Below, piece by piece: positions 39,508 to 47,840 of a DNA stretch of 64,000 nt; position 1 is the stretch's first letter, and every line of letters starts with the position of its first letter. Origin of the DNA: Lachnospira sp. UBA4346. GTDB lineage: Bacteria > Bacillota > Clostridia > Lachnospirales > Lachnospiraceae. The translations under genes and the position numbers were made by a program. The DNA lies in the NCBI GenBank assembly GCA_002394205.1, contig DGTC01000024.1:24285-88284 (forward strand), given 5' to 3'. The notes beneath the pieces are model-generated. The model was not told the DNA's origin and searched no databases. It saw only the letters and a list, made by a program, of their open reading frames with translations.

Positions 39508-39789
39508 TTATGAGGCTCCTAGTGCTTTCTCTACTTGATAGAAAACATCATCCTCTCTCGTAGTTGCTGGTAATGTGGTTTCTCCCTCTATCTCAAAGCC
39601 CTCTATAGGATTACCTACAGGCTCGTATAAGGTGCCCCCAGCATCTAGGAAAAATAGAATTTCTGGATCCCTTATAACCTGTGTACCATCCTCTAAGGTG
39701 TATACCTCTACCCACGCTCCTACCCCAGCGTTCTCCTCCCATTGGTGTAAGCATACCTGTACTGTTTGCTGTTTGATGATCTTTAGCAT
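39508..39789 (-). CDS. Element protein, unrecognised
   Basis: A 93-residue acidic protein with a preceding GGGAGGCGGTAAT ribosome site. The sequence (VEVYTLEDGTQVIRDPE, FFLDAGGTLYEP) looks mostly beta-strand. It lies between two terminators, so it is expressed apart from the tail-like genes and from the recombinase. No family recognised. Confidence 0.65.
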   Translation of the reverse strand: MLKIIKQQTVQVCLHQWEENAGVGAWVEVYTLEDGTQVIRDPEILFFLDAGGTLYEPVGNPIEGFEIEGETTLPATTREDDVFYQVEKALGAS

Positions 39790-39908
39790 ATTACCGCCTC
39801 CCTAATACTCTGATAGATCCGCTGGATCGTGTGCTTTATCCCAGCTCTCTCTCTAAAACTCTTAAGCTCCGCCTGTAAGCTCTCTGGTACTGGAGATAGC
39901 TCTACCAG
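39783..39908 (-). CDS. Possible 41-residue peptide
   Basis: An open frame with coding-like amphipathic sequence (PESLQAELKSFRERAG, then IQRIYQSIREAV) overlapping the next start (ATATGCTAA). No ATG, GTG or TTG is available; a CTG 5 nt after GGAGG is the only candidate start. An A-T rich -10 (TATAAT, minus, 39938-39943) lies just upstream. It could be a decayed gene. Confidence 0.3.
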   Translation of the reverse strand: MVELSPVPESLQAELKSFRERAGIKHTIQRIYQSIREAVIC

Positions 39909-39969
39909 CTTTCCCTCCTGTACCCTAACTTAATCACATTATACACCCATTCTTTCACTTTATGGCAAT

Positions 39970-40020
39970 AAAAAAGGAGGAGGGCTACCGTCTGCACTAA
40001 GCGAAACAGTAACCCTCCTA
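39970..40020 (-). terminator. Terminator of the tail-like gene operon
   Basis: Minus-strand stem AGGAGGGTTAC/GTAGCCCTCCT followed by CCTTTTTTATT, about 80 bp after the last tail-like gene. Confidence 0.85.
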
Positions 40021-40098
40021 AAGAATGGCTTAACAAGCAAAAGCTAAGCCTATATAAGACCTCCAGCCCCTCCCTAAGGAGTTGCTATTATCCAAAAT

Positions 40099-40482
40099 TT
40101 AACGCTGTGTAAGCATCTGGGAGTACTTTCTATCCCAATCACTCATATTACTCTCTGTGGATCCATCTATTTTAATTTGAGGCTCCTCTGGCTCCTTACA
40201 GCTAAGCTCCTTTATCCCCAGATCTGGATGATCCTCTATATACTGTCTCATCCTACGGATATCCTCCCATCCCCTCAGCGTAAGAGAGTTAGGTGGATAA
40301 GAGTATTTACTACTAAACCTGTAAACAATCACTTGACTACCTACAATATGAGGCTTAACCTTATTGATCTCTAGCTCAATACCAGCGTTATAAACATCTG
40401 CATATACAGGCTCCGTAATAAACACATTATAATAAGGCTCTGGAGCTATGAAAATAGCCTCTGGCTCTAAAAGATTCCTCAT
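40099..40482 (-). CDS. Element protein, unrecognised (tail-like operon)
   Basis: A 127-residue protein with FIAPEPYYNVFITEPVYADVY near the N-terminus and a charged C-terminus. Its ATG overlaps the stop of the gene before it (TAATG), so the two are translationally coupled. Last gene before the operon terminator. Family not recognised. Confidence 0.65.
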   Translation of the reverse strand: MRNLLEPEAIFIAPEPYYNVFITEPVYADVYNAGIELEINKVKPHIVGSQVIVYRFSSKYSYPPNSLTLRGWEDIRRMRQYIEDHPDLGIKELSCKEPEEPQIKIDGSTESNMSDWDRKYSQMLTQR

Positions 40483-41054
40483 TATCGCTTAAATACCTCT
40501 CCCTCTGAAATCTTAGTACTGTTACAATTTCTACAGTGAATTACCCACGCTCTAAGGATCTTGATTTCCTCTGGATCCGCTGTACTGTACTGGTTCTGGT
40601 TTGCACCTTGATTAAATCTAAAGGTGGTACCCTCTGCATCCGATCTTCCCATATACATAGCTGGAGTGATTACCGCTAAAGGCTCCCTAGCGGTAAATGT
40701 AATAGCCCCCTCTGGCTTTTCTGGTACAATTTCCTTACCAGCCTCATCCAGTTCCACAATAAAGGTATCGTTTCTACTCTGGATATAAGCTCTTATAGCA
40801 TCAATCACAACCTTTTTATCCGTTGTAAACTCATTATGCTCTGCTCCCTCAATAAACTTATAACTATTACAGATCATCTCCCAATCTGGGAGCTTTTTGA
40901 TTTCCTCTAGCTTATCTCCAGTTACAGCCAGCTTTTCCTTGCCTAAAGTCTCGCTATAATGAAATGGGCTCGGCATATTTGCACACTCTGGAAAAAGTAC
41001 GCAGTGACCTAATGAAAAATACTTCTGTCTCGCTCTAAATGTTACTTTACTCAT
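40482..41054 (-). CDS. Element protein, unrecognised (tail-like operon)
   Basis: A 190-residue protein; GGAGGATATAACA precedes the ATG. It contains CVLFPECANMPSPFHYSET and a C-terminal C-x2-C pair (HCRNCNS) that might hold a metal with the N-terminal cysteines. In position it could be a tail or head-tail component, but I cannot match a family. Confidence 0.65.
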   Translation of the reverse strand: MSKVTFRARQKYFSLGHCVLFPECANMPSPFHYSETLGKEKLAVTGDKLEEIKKLPDWEMICNSYKFIEGAEHNEFTTDKKVVIDAIRAYIQSRNDTFIVELDEAGKEIVPEKPEGAITFTAREPLAVITPAMYMGRSDAEGTTFRFNQGANQNQYSTADPEEIKILRAWVIHCRNCNSTKISEGEVFKR

Positions 41055-41067
41055 TGTTATATCCTCC

Positions 41068-41421
41068 TTAAAATACCCTTGGTTTCTTATTGTCTCTTAC
41101 TCTGCTACCAGCCACTAACCAGAGATACTCTTTAATCTCCAGTAGTGCCTCCTGTGCCTCTTTTAGGTGCTTTCCACCTTGCTCCAGCTTATTCTCCTGT
41201 ACTAGGATCCTCTGGAGATCTTTGTTATAGGCTGTCTTACTCACATAATAGGCTCCCACTGCCTCTGATCCTCTATATGTCTGTTTGTACTCCCACGCTA
41301 AAGCGGATACTCTGGCTACGATCTGGAGATTAAGAGGAGCATCTCCGCCTAAGGATACTAACCTCATACGATTTTTATAAAATTTTCTCTCCAGTTCCGC
41401 CTCTCTCTTTCCGAATACCAT
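41068..41421 (-). CDS. Element protein, unrecognised (tail-like operon)
   Basis: A 117-residue mainly helical, basic protein with a good GGAGGATAATATT ribosome site. Segments such as FYKNRMRLVSLGGDAP and KHLKEAQEALLEIKEYL suggest a helical structural or chaperone-like protein. It lies between the gp10-like gene and the 190-residue protein. Confidence 0.65.
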   Translation of the reverse strand: MVFGKREAELERKFYKNRMRLVSLGGDAPLNLQIVARVSALAWEYKQTYRGSEAVGAYYVSKTAYNKDLQRILVQENKLEQGGKHLKEAQEALLEIKEYLWLVAGSRVRDNKKPRVF

Positions 41422-41434
41422 AATATTATCCTCC

Positions 41435-41920
41435 TTACAGGTTTCCTCCCTCTACTTCTCTAGCTGTTTGGAGCATAAAACTCTCAACAGCTCTCTGTAA
41501 TGAGGGCTTGGCATCTGCAAATCCTTTTTCCATATAATAGACACCCGGTATATATCTCTCACTAAGCATTATATATTTTCCGTCTTTTGATGTTTTATAC
41601 TGTTTCTTTTTACCTCCAGCCGATAAAAAAGCAACTGGTAAAAAACGTCTGTGCTGTATATGACCATCGTTTACAAACAAGGCATAATTGAGATTAGATC
41701 CTACCTCTATATAGTCCTGTGGGATCCCATCGCCAAAAACCTTAATACTATATGCCAAAGTAGAAGTATCTGCTGGTACATGGGGAATTATTTTAGATTG
41801 GTATATCGTGCCCATACGCTTAAGAAGCTCCGCTTTTTTCTGATCCCAGCGATCTACTACCTTTGCAAAGTTTTCTACAAATTCCTCCCAGCCCTCTACT
41901 GTAAATCCACTATCAGCCAT
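41435..41920 (-). CDS. HK97 gp10-like tail-completion protein
   Basis: A 161-residue protein that resembles the HK97-gp10 family of siphophage tail-completion proteins: N-terminal WEEFVENFAKVVDRW helix, IPHVPADTSTLAYSI, and VGSNLNYALFVNDGHIQHRRFLP, the last close to the family's typical YA.YVEFGT.....FL pattern. Its start overlaps the end of the gene before it by 8 bp. In a complete phage this protein joins tail to head, but no head genes are seen here. Confidence 0.65.
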   Translation of the reverse strand: MADSGFTVEGWEEFVENFAKVVDRWDQKKAELLKRMGTIYQSKIIPHVPADTSTLAYSIKVFGDGIPQDYIEVGSNLNYALFVNDGHIQHRRFLPVAFLSAGGKKKQYKTSKDGKYIMLSERYIPGVYYMEKGFADAKPSLQRAVESFMLQTAREVEGGNL

Positions 41921-42251
41921 TTCTACCGCCTCCAGTATCCTTATACTTTTCCTGTATCTCCTTGTGGTACTTGAAATACCTTACAGATCCATCTCCTCCG
42001 TTAAAATTCTTAATTTCCTCTGGGGTGAGGTTAAGATCAAAACTAAGAGTACTGTAGGCAGGGATAATCTGTACTGTAAAGCCCTTTTCCTCCGCCTGTA
42101 TGATTACTACTCGATCATTACATACAATAGCTTTAGGTACTCCCTGTAGGATCTCTACGCCCTGTCTTTGCATCTCATCCAACATCCTCTTAATTCTGGT
42201 GTATTCCATATCGCTAGGCTTACTAATGCCTAATACTTTTCCAAAATTCAT
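41913..42251 (-). CDS. Element protein, unrecognised (tail-like operon)
   Basis: A 112-residue protein that starts about 55 bp after the tape measure gene, with GGAGGATATGATCTT before the ATG. It contains ARTIKRM-like helical and STLSFDLNLTPEEIKNFNGG segments. It overlaps the gp10-like gene. Family not recognised. Confidence 0.65.
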   Translation of the reverse strand: MNFGKVLGISKPSDMEYTRIKRMLDEMQRQGVEILQGVPKAIVCNDRVVIIQAEEKGFTVQIIPAYSTLSFDLNLTPEEIKNFNGGDGSVRYFKYHKEIQEKYKDTGGGRNG

Positions 42252-42305
42252 AAGATCATATCCTCCTAAAGGGTGGAGAGGCTGTTACACCTCTCCGCCT
42301 CATTT

Positions 42306-45128
42306 TTAAGTTAAGTTAGGTACCAGCTTTCTCATACGCTTTACGAAACGCTCCGCCATTTCATCGGCTACCGTATCCATATCTCCCATATTGTTAATAT
42401 CTCCGAAAGAGTTATTCATAGTGAGAGTGATTACAGTATCCTTAGGAGCTCCTCCGCTACTCTCCTGTACAGTTGTTACAGGGGTAGGCGTATCCTTTGC
42501 CATAGAGCTACCTACAGGCTTAAGAGCATTACTAAGGCTTACGCCTCTTGTGCTCATGCTCCGCTCGTACTGATCGGCTTGGTTTCTCGTGAGTACCTTT
42601 TCTCCAGCGTGTAATACCGCTGGGTAGTTGTCATACGGTACACGATCCTTACCATAAGCAAATCCTAAAGCTCCAGCAATACCGCTACCTACATCTCCGA
42701 TAAAGCCAGTAACCTTACTTACAGCGTTTCCCACTGTCTCTAAGCCCTTAGCAATACCGTTAAAGATGCCCTCCAGTACGCCCCATACTCCAGATACGAT
42801 ACTCTGGATCGTAGGGAATACCTTTTCTACACAGGTAAGTAAAGCATCAAAGATACCTATAGCCAGATCCATAATAGGAGAGATAATATCCCACGCTGTA
42901 CTAAACACGCTGGCTATGATCGTTACAGCACTCTCCACGATAGGAGCTACTGTCTCTACAATACCCTGTAATAATCCCATATGAGAGGTTACTACCCCTA
43001 CGATCTGGGCTACCTTATCGCCTAATCCTTGGAAAATAGTCTCTACTACTGGGAAGATCGTACCCACCACATTAGAAAATGTCTGGATAATCGTTTGCAC
43101 TATCGGCATAGCACTCTGGATCAATCCAGAAAAAGCGGATATGATCGGTATAATAGCGTTAAGTGCCATTGAGATAGTATTGTAAATTACTGGATATACC
43201 GCCTGTATCACAGATCCTAACATCATTGTAAGATTGCTTACTATCGGCATTACCGCTACAAATACATTACCTAAGCTCTGGATCATACCTAAGATAGATG
43301 GCATTACCGCCCCTATCGTTGTGGCTAAGGTGCCTATGATCGTTTCTACTACAGGTAGAGCACTCTGTACCGCCTTTACTAAGGTATCAAATACTCCTCC
43401 AGCATTTCCAAAAGCCCCCTCAAAGGCTCCGCTAATTACTGGTGCTAATCTCTCAAACATTCCTCCGATATCTGTAACTACAGGCTCTAAAGATGTTACA
43501 AGAGCCTCTATAGCCCCCTTTGCACCGCCCACCGCTGTAGAGATTACACTCTTTATAGTGCCAAACACAGAAATAATACCTTTTCCATCTCCTACCAGTT
43601 TAGATACCCAATCTACAGCCTTACCAAATCCCTCCGCTACGGAATTTCCAAACTCCATAAATTTAGGAGCCAGATTATCCACAACTGTTACCATCTTCTC
43701 TAAGAGTGGCTTAGATTTTTCCAGCATAGATCTACCTGTATCCTGTAGGTAAGATCCTAATTTACCCTTGATTGTAGACACTAAACCAGCACCAGAGGTA
43801 GCCAGCTTTTGAGCACCGCCCTCAAAGTAAGGAGCTATTTGATCGTTAATGATATTTCCAACACCGCCAGCATTTTTAATATCATCCTGTGAGATCTTGA
43901 AACCAAACTCTTTCATTCTTTCGGTTTCTCCTGTAGAGAGTGCTTTAATTGCCCCCATAGCATCCTCTAGGGATTTTTGAGGGTTAAGTGCCGCCATATC
44001 CTCCGCAATCTTTAGGTATTTCTTAGCTTGCTCAATATCTCCGCCAGTAGTGTTAATAGCTGTAGTACCAGCACTAATTACCTCATTGGTAGTAAACGGA
44101 GTAAAGTTTGCATTTTCTCTAAGGGATTTAATGTAATCATCTGACATACTTTTAATAGTTGCCTCATCTGCTCCCTTATTGTTAATGCCTATAAAGTGGT
44201 TAATAGATATCTCCTGTTGCTCTAGCATAGATCCACTAGATAGAGCCTCTTTCATAAGATATCCAGCCCCAGCTCCAGCAAGCCCTACTACTACGGTTAC
44301 GCCCTTAGCCAGTTTTTTTATAATTCCTCCTATAGATCCTAAGACATTAGAGGCTTGATCCTTTACCGAAACAAGAGGCTTAACTGTCATATTGTGCAAT
44401 CTCTTAAGATTGTCCTTAATCGGCTCTATCGCCTTTGTTGCCAGATCCTTTACAGCTACTACAGGCTTAACAATCGTCTTACCTACCAGCTTTAGGCTAT
44501 TTCTTAGCTTACTTACTATTGGTGTAGCCTTATCCTTGAGGGCTATAAAAGGCTTTGCTGTCATTTTTCCCAGCGTTGCTATTCCTACACGGATCTTATT
44601 GATCCCAGCGGTAGCATTATCCTTTAATCGGATCGCTGTATAAAATGCCTTTGAGCCTAGCCCTCCTAATGTGTTCTTAATCTTTGAGATACCTTGGGTA
44701 GCCATATCCCTTATCCTCACGATAGGGGTATATGTTGTAGCAATATCCTTAAGTCTCTGCTTAATTTTGCTGTACTCTGAATGGGTACGATCCTTAAGAC
44801 TAATAATAGGGGAGGCTACTGTTTTCTTTGCTTCTCTAATTCTCTCTAAGATTTCCTCCAGCTTTTTAGTAGCCTCATCCTGTACCTCTGCCTTTGTAAG
44901 AGCTCTCTGCTGGGATAAATCCTCTACAGTTTTCTTAATATTGGCTACAATTCCTGTAGCGTTATCCTTTGCTGTAATCGTAGGACTAGCCTTAGCTTTT
45001 CCCAGCTCCTTTACGCTGGCATTAGAGCGGTTTATCTGTTCGGTAAAATCTCTCTGGGCTTTAAGGTTTTTCTGCATTGTGGCATACATGCCATCTTTCA
45101 GAGTAAGCCTTGCTCCAAACTCCATCAT
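42306..45128 (-). CDS. Phage-like tail tape measure protein
   Basis: A 940-residue protein that would set tail length. The N-terminal part has repeats of the form (I/V)xxKDxAT every 29 residues (acidic residue at 55, 84, 113, 141, 170, 199, 228, 257). A hydrophobic segment follows (VTVVVGLAGAGAGYLM, about 275-290), then a long Ala/Val/Ile-rich helical region (about 520-800), and the C-terminal PYDNYPAVLHAGEKVLT segment common in Firmicute tape measure proteins. If one residue is about 1.5 angstrom, the tail would be about 140 nm. It is the first gene of the tail-like set. Confidence 0.85.
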   Translation of the reverse strand: MMEFGARLTLKDGMYATMQKNLKAQRDFTEQINRSNASVKELGKAKASPTITAKDNATGIVANIKKTVEDLSQQRALTKAEVQDEATKKLEEILERIREAKKTVASPIISLKDRTHSEYSKIKQRLKDIATTYTPIVRIRDMATQGISKIKNTLGGLGSKAFYTAIRLKDNATAGINKIRVGIATLGKMTAKPFIALKDKATPIVSKLRNSLKLVGKTIVKPVVAVKDLATKAIEPIKDNLKRLHNMTVKPLVSVKDQASNVLGSIGGIIKKLAKGVTVVVGLAGAGAGYLMKEALSSGSMLEQQEISINHFIGINNKGADEATIKSMSDDYIKSLRENANFTPFTTNEVISAGTTAINTTGGDIEQAKKYLKIAEDMAALNPQKSLEDAMGAIKALSTGETERMKEFGFKISQDDIKNAGGVGNIINDQIAPYFEGGAQKLATSGAGLVSTIKGKLGSYLQDTGRSMLEKSKPLLEKMVTVVDNLAPKFMEFGNSVAEGFGKAVDWVSKLVGDGKGIISVFGTIKSVISTAVGGAKGAIEALVTSLEPVVTDIGGMFERLAPVISGAFEGAFGNAGGVFDTLVKAVQSALPVVETIIGTLATTIGAVMPSILGMIQSLGNVFVAVMPIVSNLTMMLGSVIQAVYPVIYNTISMALNAIIPIISAFSGLIQSAMPIVQTIIQTFSNVVGTIFPVVETIFQGLGDKVAQIVGVVTSHMGLLQGIVETVAPIVESAVTIIASVFSTAWDIISPIMDLAIGIFDALLTCVEKVFPTIQSIVSGVWGVLEGIFNGIAKGLETVGNAVSKVTGFIGDVGSGIAGALGFAYGKDRVPYDNYPAVLHAGEKVLTRNQADQYERSMSTRGVSLSNALKPVGSSMAKDTPTPVTTVQESSGGAPKDTVITLTMNNSFGDINNMGDMDTVADEMAERFVKRMRKLVPNLT

Positions 45129-45164
45129 ATCTCATCCACCTCCTTTACTTTGAATATTATTAAA

Positions 45165-45189
45165 GGGGCTAAGCACCACGCCTAACCCC
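45165..45189 (-). terminator. Weak hairpin just before the tape measure gene
   Basis: Minus-strand GGGGTTAGG pairs with CTTAGCCCC through two G-U pairs, followed by TTTAAT. It may be a leaky terminator or attenuator separating the small upstream genes from the tail-like operon. The rest of 45190-45375 shows nothing I can name. Confidence 0.4.
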
Positions 45190-45375
45190 TATTTCCCCAT
45201 GACAAAATCGCCTCTTTTTGAGTTATCCGCCCATCTCTGGGCTCTTTGGCGTTCCTGTATGGCTTACTTACATTTTGTGTAATTCATATTACAATTTTTA
45301 CATTTTCTAACAGTTTTCCCTCTGTATCCTATCTTGGAGAAATTGCATTAAAATACTTAAAATTTCATTGCTCCC

Positions 45376-45657
45376 TTATACCTCATTTCCCTCTGCATTT
45401 CTTATCTTTCTAGGTACTCTATCACTATGGAGATTTATTACAGATCTGTTAGTAAAATATATTCCTACTCTGGATCCTTTTTTCTTATACTGAAATTCCA
45501 GCTTTCCCTCCGCCTTGTATCGCCTTAGTGTTCTTTCTGATACTCCTAAGTAATTCTGGGCGGTTTTGAAACTCCACCATCTTAGAGGAGTTTTATTACA
45601 GGGATACTCCATCATTTGAAATAGATCCTCTATAGGGATCTTAGGTAACTTATCCAT
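45376..45657 (-). CDS. Helix-turn-helix DNA-binding protein
   Basis: A 93-residue protein with a MerR/excisionase-like winged helix: RWWSFKTAQNYLGVSERTLRR (helix-turn-helix about residues 28-45), then YKAEGKLEFQYKKKGS as the wing. GGAGGGCGGAAAG precedes the ATG. Possible excisionase or regulator of the tail-like operon that follows. Confidence 0.75.
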   Translation of the reverse strand: MDKLPKIPIEDLFQMMEYPCNKTPLRWWSFKTAQNYLGVSERTLRRYKAEGKLEFQYKKKGSRVGIYFTNRSVINLHSDRVPRKIRNAEGNEV

Positions 45658-45683
45658 CTTTCCGCCCTCCGCTGTTTTTCTTC

Positions 45684-45995
45684 TTACATTCTAAGGAGGC
45701 TGTAAAACTCATGAAGCTCTCTATCCGCCTTTTCCTTTTCTTCCTTTGCACGTATCCGCTCCTCCGCCTCCTGTACTTCTTTATCCCAGAGCTCATCACT
45801 TTTCCGCTTAAGCTCCTCTGGTAGCATTACCTCCGATATGATAAAGCTCTTACTTGTACGCTTTGCATATTCTCTAAGGAGCTGTAGCTCCTCCTCATTC
45901 TTAGGCGTATAAGTACATTCTTTACTAAACTCGATAAAATACCCTCGTATAGGAGCTATCTGTAAATAAGGCTCATAACTGTAAAATACAGGCAT
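45684..45995 (-). CDS. Element protein, unrecognised
   Basis: A 103-residue protein with an N-terminal beta-type part (FYSYEPYLQIAPIRGYFIEF) and a strongly charged C-terminal coiled coil (QEAEERIRAKEEKEKADREL). Good ribosome site GGAGGTGCTGGT. Part of the four-gene set between the non-coding hub and the tape measure gene. Confidence 0.65.
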   Translation of the reverse strand: MPVFYSYEPYLQIAPIRGYFIEFSKECTYTPKNEEELQLLREYAKRTSKSFIISEVMLPEELKRKSDELWDKEVQEAEERIRAKEEKEKADRELHEFYSLLRM

Positions 45996-46008
45996 ACCAG
46001 CACCTCCA

Positions 46009-46668
46009 TTACATATCTCTTAACATACCTCTAAGCTCCGCATCTGTTGCGTATGGGTGGATACTTCTAAGTGCATCCAGATTTTCTTTTTCCTCATCGC
46101 TTAAATTTGGATGCTGTATAGCTGTACTCACAAAAGAGGGATCTGGAGTAATACCCAAAGCCTTAAGAGTTTCTGGATCTGCACTGAGGAGCTCCGCTCT
46201 CTTTGTTCTTACTCTCTCCGCCTCGATAATATCAGCGTTTTCTCTCTCCCAGTTTTCTTTATCAGATAAGAGCTGTGCGTATTCCTTACTAGCGTGTGCA
46301 AGTTCCTCCTTAACAGAGAGATACTCCTCTGTACCCATATAGGCACAAACTTTTGTATTAACATACTTAAACCTAGAGCTTTCTAGCCATCTTCCAAATT
46401 TTACCTCTTTATCAAATTCCTTATTCAGTTTTGCTATCATCGCCTCTCTCATCTGCTCTGGTTTATCCTTTAAAGCATTGATTTTACTAAGAACCTCTGG
46501 GATCGCTTTGACGATTTCTGGATAAGATAACTCAACTTTCTCCTCTAACATATTCTCACGCATCGCTGATAATCTCTCAGATAAGCTTTTACGCACTAGA
46601 GCATCCCTCTCTTGCTCTGACATATTTCCATACTTTTCTTCCCATTCTACCTCACTTGGGTGTCTCAT
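46009..46668 (-). CDS. Element protein, helical, unrecognised
   Basis: A 219-residue, highly charged and almost entirely helical protein. It begins MRHPSEVEWEEKYGNMSEQER and has long heptad-like stretches (KEELAHASKEYAQLLSDKEN). It could be a scaffold or a structural protein, but no family is recognised. Its start lies just after the stop of the upstream helix-turn-helix gene. Confidence 0.65.
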   Translation of the reverse strand: MRHPSEVEWEEKYGNMSEQERDALVRKSLSERLSAMRENMLEEKVELSYPEIVKAIPEVLSKINALKDKPEQMREAMIAKLNKEFDKEVKFGRWLESSRFKYVNTKVCAYMGTEEYLSVKEELAHASKEYAQLLSDKENWERENADIIEAERVRTKRAELLSADPETLKALGITPDPSFVSTAIQHPNLSDEEKENLDALRSIHPYATDAELRGMLRDM

Positions 46669-46670
46669 AA

Positions 46671-46859
46671 TTACTTACCATCCTTTCTCATTAAATATTT
46701 TCCGTAACTGGAGGCGGTTATCATCATCTTAGGTCTACCCATTTCTCCTCTTTTCGGATATACCGCCTCTAGCCGACCATCCTTAACCATATTCCTTACT
46801 GTTTGTCCTGTTACGCTTAACAGATCCGCTACAGTATTTAAAGAGAGTAACTCATCCAT
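46671..46859 (-). CDS. Small helix-turn-helix protein, excisionase-like
   Basis: A 62-residue protein with a MerR/HTH_17-type motif (LSLNTVADLLSVTGQTVRNM) and a basic wing (RLEAVYPKRGEMGRPKMM). The ATG is 8 nt after GGAGG; an earlier GTG is inside the ribosome site. First gene downstream of the non-coding hub, and a candidate recombination-directionality factor. Confidence 0.75.
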   Translation of the reverse strand: MDELLSLNTVADLLSVTGQTVRNMVKDGRLEAVYPKRGEMGRPKMMITASSYGKYLMRKDGK

Positions 46860-46883
46860 TAGATCCACCTCCTAAAATATTTC

Positions 46884-47023
46884 CTCTCATATATCAAGCC
46901 CACATACCCCCTCCATTCATATACACTTTTTATAAAAAATTTTTCTTTTCTTATAAGCTAGGCAAGTAAAACAATAAAACTATGCACAGTTTTTATAAAA
47001 AGTTCTCTCATATTACAAGCCCA
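46884..47023. repeat. Pair of 19-bp direct repeats with two TTTTTATAAAAA palindromes
   Basis: CTCTCATATATCAAGCCCA (46884-46902) and CTCTCATATTACAAGCCCA (47005-47023) differ at two positions. TTTTTATAAAAA occurs at 46927-46938 and 46990-47001. The set lies upstream of the 46859 gene and may be its control region or part of an origin. Confidence 0.6.
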
Positions 47024-47288
47024 ATAAGAGGATACTTTAACAACCTACATAGGAAATTTCTTACTAAAGAGCTTCTCCTCCCCAGCTTTTCCCCTCACTT
47101 TTTAGGGCTATCTTTATGCAATCCTATTGCCACACAACAAAGGGGCGGATAAAGAAAAAAGGAGAGCCTCCGCCCTCCAGAAATTTTCCTTATTTTTCTT
47201 TCTATCTGTCTCACAATGCCTATAGCTACCCATTATTAGCAATTATTTATTATCAATATCTTTCCTAAGTAATGAAAAGTAATATCAC

Positions 47289-47364
47289 GAAACTCGTTTT
47301 TAGGAAATTGGGCGTAGATCTCCTAGCAAAAGGAGAAAATCTACGCCCATAGAAACTCGTTTTT
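47289..47364. other. Strong hairpin between 13-bp direct repeats
   Basis: GAAACTCGTTTTT at 47289-47301 and 47352-47364 flanks a stem of TGGGCGTAGAT/ATCTACGCCCA (11 bp) with an inner CTCCT/AGGAG. Not a simple terminator on either strand. Confidence 0.6.
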
Positions 47365-47544
47365 GAGGTTTCTGGATCCCTAACACATAGTCCTAGTATT
47401 TCAACTAAGGATATCAGAGCATCCTCTCTCCAGATCTGGGAGGCGTTGCACATCTCTCTCCATGCTTAACTCTGATAATCTCTCACGAGAGACTTCCGTT
47501 ACCCAACTTCTTTTTTTAATGTAGGTTTATGAGTTGTATAAATT

Positions 47545-47613
47545 CCTACTTAGGCGGTAGCTGGATTAGTAGGGAGCTCCATAGTGCTTACCAGACACAC
47601 TACCACCGTAGAT
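47545..47613. other. Nested stem structure
   Basis: CTAC, GGTAG and CTGG pair in order with CCAG, CTACC and GTAG over about 65 nt, with a GGAGCTCC palindrome in the apical part. Confidence 0.4.
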
Positions 47614-47669
47614 TTTATATTTAGGCTCTACACACCACGATTATTTATAAAGGTTACGCTGTCCTTTTC

Positions 47670-47775
47670 ATAGTATGAAATTTTCCAAAAGAAAAGAGCG
47701 GTTAAGGTAGCATGGAGTTACTAACCTTAACCGCCCTCTCCCAGCTTACAGTTGAAACTGGAGGTTTCATACTAT
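47670..47775. other. Three-way-junction-like fold
   Basis: An outer 11-bp stem (ATAGTATGAAA at 47670-47680 with TTTCATACTAT at 47765-47775) encloses a second 11-bp stem (GCGGTTAAGGT at 47698-47708 with ACCTTAACCGC at 47724-47734) and a smaller CCAG/CTGG hairpin. It could be a structured RNA or a DNA signal such as an origin. Confidence 0.6.
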
Positions 47776-47805
47776 CTATGTTAGGTATCTATATGGCGAT
47801 TTTTA

Positions 47806-47834
47806 TTGACTTCCGATTATATAGCCCTTATAAT
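47806..47834 (+). promoter_or_regulatory. Strong promoter facing + inside the hub
   Basis: TTGACT (47806-47811), exactly 17 bp, TATAAT (47829-47834). No coding sequence follows before a terminator. Confidence 0.8.
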
Positions 47835-47840
47835 AATAGC

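Noticed and set aside
47289..47364. Two GAAACTCGTTTTT repeats as a CRISPR array
   Set aside because: Only two copies, the spacer itself is a perfect hairpin, and no cas gene is near.
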